From the NCBI RefSeq assembly GCF_902498915.1, contig NZ_CABVLQ010000001.1: a stretch of 64,000 bases of DNA; one strand, 5' to 3'. The DNA is from Escherichia ruysiae. Lineage in GTDB: Bacteria; Pseudomonadota; Gammaproteobacteria; Enterobacterales; Enterobacteriaceae. Made by a program: the position numbers and the translations under genes. The notes beneath the pieces are model-generated. The model was not told where the DNA came from. It did not search any database and saw nothing but the letters and a program-made list of their open reading frames with translations. Shown in pieces: positions 62,052 through 64,000 of the stretch (position 1 is its first letter; the number at the start of each line of letters is the position of its first letter).

Positions 62052-64000
62052 TTACGCCGTACATTTCACCAGGCCGCGGTGATCAACTGGCGCAACACCA
62101 GCGTCAATACGCACTTTCGTTGTCACGCCATCCACACTGAAGCCCTCCATCTGATCAATATATGGCGTATCCACACCGTTGAGATAAGCCACTTCAATCG
62201 TATCGGAGCCTTTGGACGCAGCCAGGTAGAAGGTGGTCTGGCTGTTATCATCAAGACGAGGCTCTGCAATAACGGTCGCAAAATCTTTCACCGGGTTAAT
62301 AATACCGGCGTTAATGTCAGCCCCCTTGACACTTGAGGAGCGAATGACCTGGTTAGCAACAGACTCCATCGCCGTCGGTACCAGTACGAACGCAGGACGA
62401 ATATTCAGATGACGCTCACCCTCTTTCTGAACGCGCATCAACTGGCGGGCTTTATCCAGCGATGCCACGTCCATTGCCGCGCTCTCCAGTACGTTTGCAT
62501 GTTTCGCTTTATCGAACAGACTTACATTATCTGTGGAGATTTTCGGGTTAGACGTCAGAATGGCATAAACCAGATCGGCAATAGTGGATTTCGCCGCACG
62601 GCCTAGCTTCATCGGGATATCGGTCAGCATATTCAGATCATCATTGATAATGGCCTGACGGGTGATACTGAACAGCTCGCCATAGGTCGCCAGTGCAATA
62701 GTGGCCTGTTTATCTCCGGTGGTGACGTATTTATATTCTGCCCCTTCACGCACCTGACGCAGAGCACTGAAGCCCCCCATACCCACACGATGGGCAATTT
62801 TAAAATCAGACAACTGACCTTTCCGCGTCCACTGTTCATAGGTTTCAGGGGCATCTTCCCAGCCCTGCAGAATGGCTTTGTTCGCAACATCCAGCAGAAT
62901 ATTACCGAAGTCAGACGTACTGTGTGTGAACGCCGCACCGACCATCTGCATCGGGTTATAACTGGAAACACCAATACCACGTTCAGTCAGTGACATACGG
63001 GCATATTCACGCAGGGTCATCCCGTTGTAGACATTATCACGTTCAGTTTTTTCAAACCCGGCGCGCGCCATCAGCGCCTGGCGGATCCCGTCCCCCACAA
63101 AATTACCGTTACCGGCATAAATATGAGCCGGGGTATTTTTATTGGATGGCGTGGACTCGCGCCCCATCTCGTTCAACAGCTTTTCGCGGGCCTGCTCCAG
63201 CGAACATTCAGGATCGGCAAGACACTGAGCCTGCAACGACTGATAACGCCCGCCAAACATGGCAAACAGATCATTAATACCGTTTACACGCGCTTTTTGC
63301 TCTGCCAGGACCTGCGCACGGATGCTGTTTTCATCCACCACGGGTGCTGCTGCCTGCACTGGCGTCCGGGAGGCTGCAGGTCCATCATCCTGTACGCGTG
63401 GAGCACTGTTGCGTGGCGGAGTAATCATATTTCGAATGGATTCCGGCATCTTTTTAAATTCCTCTGTACGTTTTGACTGAATACATGCCATTGCCTTAAC
63501 GGCTGGTGTCACCTGATCAGCAAATCCCTGTGCCAGACATTCGGCACCGGACATCCAGGTCTCATCCGCCAGCATGGCAGCAATTTCATCGGTGGTTTTC
63601 CCGGTTTTCTGTGCATAAGCGGGTAACAGAACCGCCTCAACTTTATCGAGCAGGTCGGCATAGGTGCGCATGTCCTCCGCATCACCGCCCGTAAAGCCAA
63701 ATGGTTTATGAATCATCATGAAGGAGTTTTCCGGCATAATGACCGGGTTTCCCACCATCGCAATGACCGACGCCATTGACGCCGCCACACCGTCGACATA
63801 AACGGTAATGGACGCACCATGTGTTTTCAGTGCATTAAAAATGGCGATGCCTTCAAAGACATCGCCACCCGGTGAATTAATATGGAGATTAATGTGGGTG
63901 ATATCGCCCAGTGCATTCAGATCACTGATAAACTGCTTCGCCGTAACACCCCAGAAACCAATCTCGTCATAAATATAAATATCCGCGTCACTCTGGTGAC
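62052..64000 (-). CDS. ClpP-like prohead protease fused to major capsid protein, 5' end outside window
   Basis: The frame is open to the right edge; 649 residues are visible. The first ~200 are a ClpP/S49-like protease: INSPGGDVFEGIAIF, then the nucleophile Ser in DGVAASMASVIAMVG and the catalytic His in MMIHKPFGF. A linker rich in Ala/Pro (PRNSAPRVQDDGPAASRTPVQ) leads through a helical scaffold-like stretch to a major capsid domain (from ~GNGNFVGDGIRQALMARAGF to VDHRGLVKC). Such a protease-scaffold-capsid polyprotein is known in Gifsy-2-like prophages and cuts itself during head maturation. It replaces lambda C/Nu3/E. Confidence 0.88.
   Translation of the reverse strand, partial: HQSDADIYIYDEIGFWGVTAKQFISDLNALGDITHINLHINSPGGDVFEGIAIFNALKTHGASITVYVDGVAASMASVIAMVGNPVIMPENSFMMIHKPFGFTGGDAEDMRTYADLLDKVEAVLLPAYAQKTGKTTDEIAAMLADETWMSGAECLAQGFADQVTPAVKAMACIQSKRTEEFKKMPESIRNMITPPRNSAPRVQDDGPAASRTPVQAAAPVVDENSIRAQVLAEQKARVNGINDLFAMFGGRYQSLQAQCLADPECSLEQAREKLLNEMGRESTPSNKNTPAHIYAGNGNFVGDGIRQALMARAGFEKTERDNVYNGMTLREYARMSLTERGIGVSSYNPMQMVGAAFTHSTSDFGNILLDVANKAILQGWEDAPETYEQWTRKGQLSDFKIAHRVGMGGFSALRQVREGAEYKYVTTGDKQATIALATYGELFSITRQAIINDDLNMLTDIPMKLGRAAKSTIADLVYAILTSNPKISTDNVSLFDKAKHANVLESAAMDVASLDKARQLMRVQKEGERHLNIRPAFVLVPTAMESVANQVIRSSSVKGADINAGIINPVKDFATVIAEPRLDDNSQTTFYLAASKGSDTIEVAYLNGVDTPYIDQMEGFSVDGVTTKVRIDAGVAPVDHRGLVKCTA

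Larger units (their letters stand above)
43667..64000. mobile_element. Lambdoid prophage at the Qin attachment site, right end outside window
   Basis: Begins where ydfJ is cut and continues to the window edge. Content: small left-end genes including ydfK, a Pin invertase, then a complete-looking lambda-type tail operon, head-tail genes and a capsid/protease fusion, all on the minus strand. Integrase, regulatory, replication, lysis and terminase genes would lie further right. Tail and head frames seen are intact, so the late region could be functional. The exact left attachment core was not identified. Confidence 0.88.

Noticed and set aside
1..64000. CRISPR arrays, tRNA or rRNA genes
   Set aside because: No regularly spaced repeats and no tRNA cloverleaf or rRNA sequence recognised anywhere in the window.

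Overview
The window is enterobacterial chromosome, almost certainly Escherichia coli or a very close Escherichia. Positions 17.8-43.7 kb carry an unbroken series of genes in the order known from E. coli K-12: tam, yneE, uxaB, dgcF, yneG, glsB, sad, yneJ, sotB, marC, marRAB, eamA, ydeE, mgtS, dgcZ, ydeI, ydeJ, dcp, ydfG, rspR, ydfZ, ydfI, ydfJ. They show scattered substitutions against the K-12 proteins as I remember them. The window lies at the replication terminus: 10690-10717 matches the E. coli dif site at 27 of 28 bases, and KOPS-type octamers on each side point towards it.

Left part (1-17.8 kb, accessory). A type II secretion cluster of the T2SS-beta (AspS pilotin/SslE-type) kind runs gspS-C-D-E-F-G-H-I-J-K-L on the + strand and stops abruptly. 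No gspM follows; about 390 bp further on is dif. Touching the XerC end of dif is a decayed transposase of the IS1202/ISNCY type, a group reported to insert beside dif sites. Next come an MFS exporter, a secreted dienelactone-hydrolase-like enzyme with a divergent LysR regulator and a palindromic operator candidate, a GNAT acetyltransferase, and an AT-rich orphan gene with a caspase/CHAT-like His-Cys pair. K-12 carries hipBA and the lsr operon between dif and tam; both are missing here.

Middle part (17.8-43.7 kb, core). Differences from K-12 include a 1-base deletion that splits dgcF, the absence of yneK, and an extra rhodanese plus FtrA-type regulator pair between ydeE and mgtS. The mar region has its promoter, both MarR sites and the marbox. 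The mgtS region packs a 31-aa membrane protein, a coupled 30-aa reading frame (probable mgtT) and the antisense PhoP-regulated sRNA MgrR, whose PhoP box overlaps the 3' end of dgcZ.

Right part (43.7-64.0 kb, prophage). A lambdoid prophage sits where Qin sits in K-12, inside ydfJ, which has lost its N-terminus. The left end has ydfK and other small genes, a Pin-type invertase and a remnant of a tail-fibre assembly gene. The late operon then reads leftwards (- strand): ClpP-protease/major capsid fusion, DUF2190 protein, FII, Z, U, V, G/T with a -1 frameshift, H, M, L, K, I, J, a side tail fibre with heptad repeats, a small protein, an S74 self-cleaving tail protein and a small membrane protein. 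The integrase, lysis, terminase and early genes lie outside the window.
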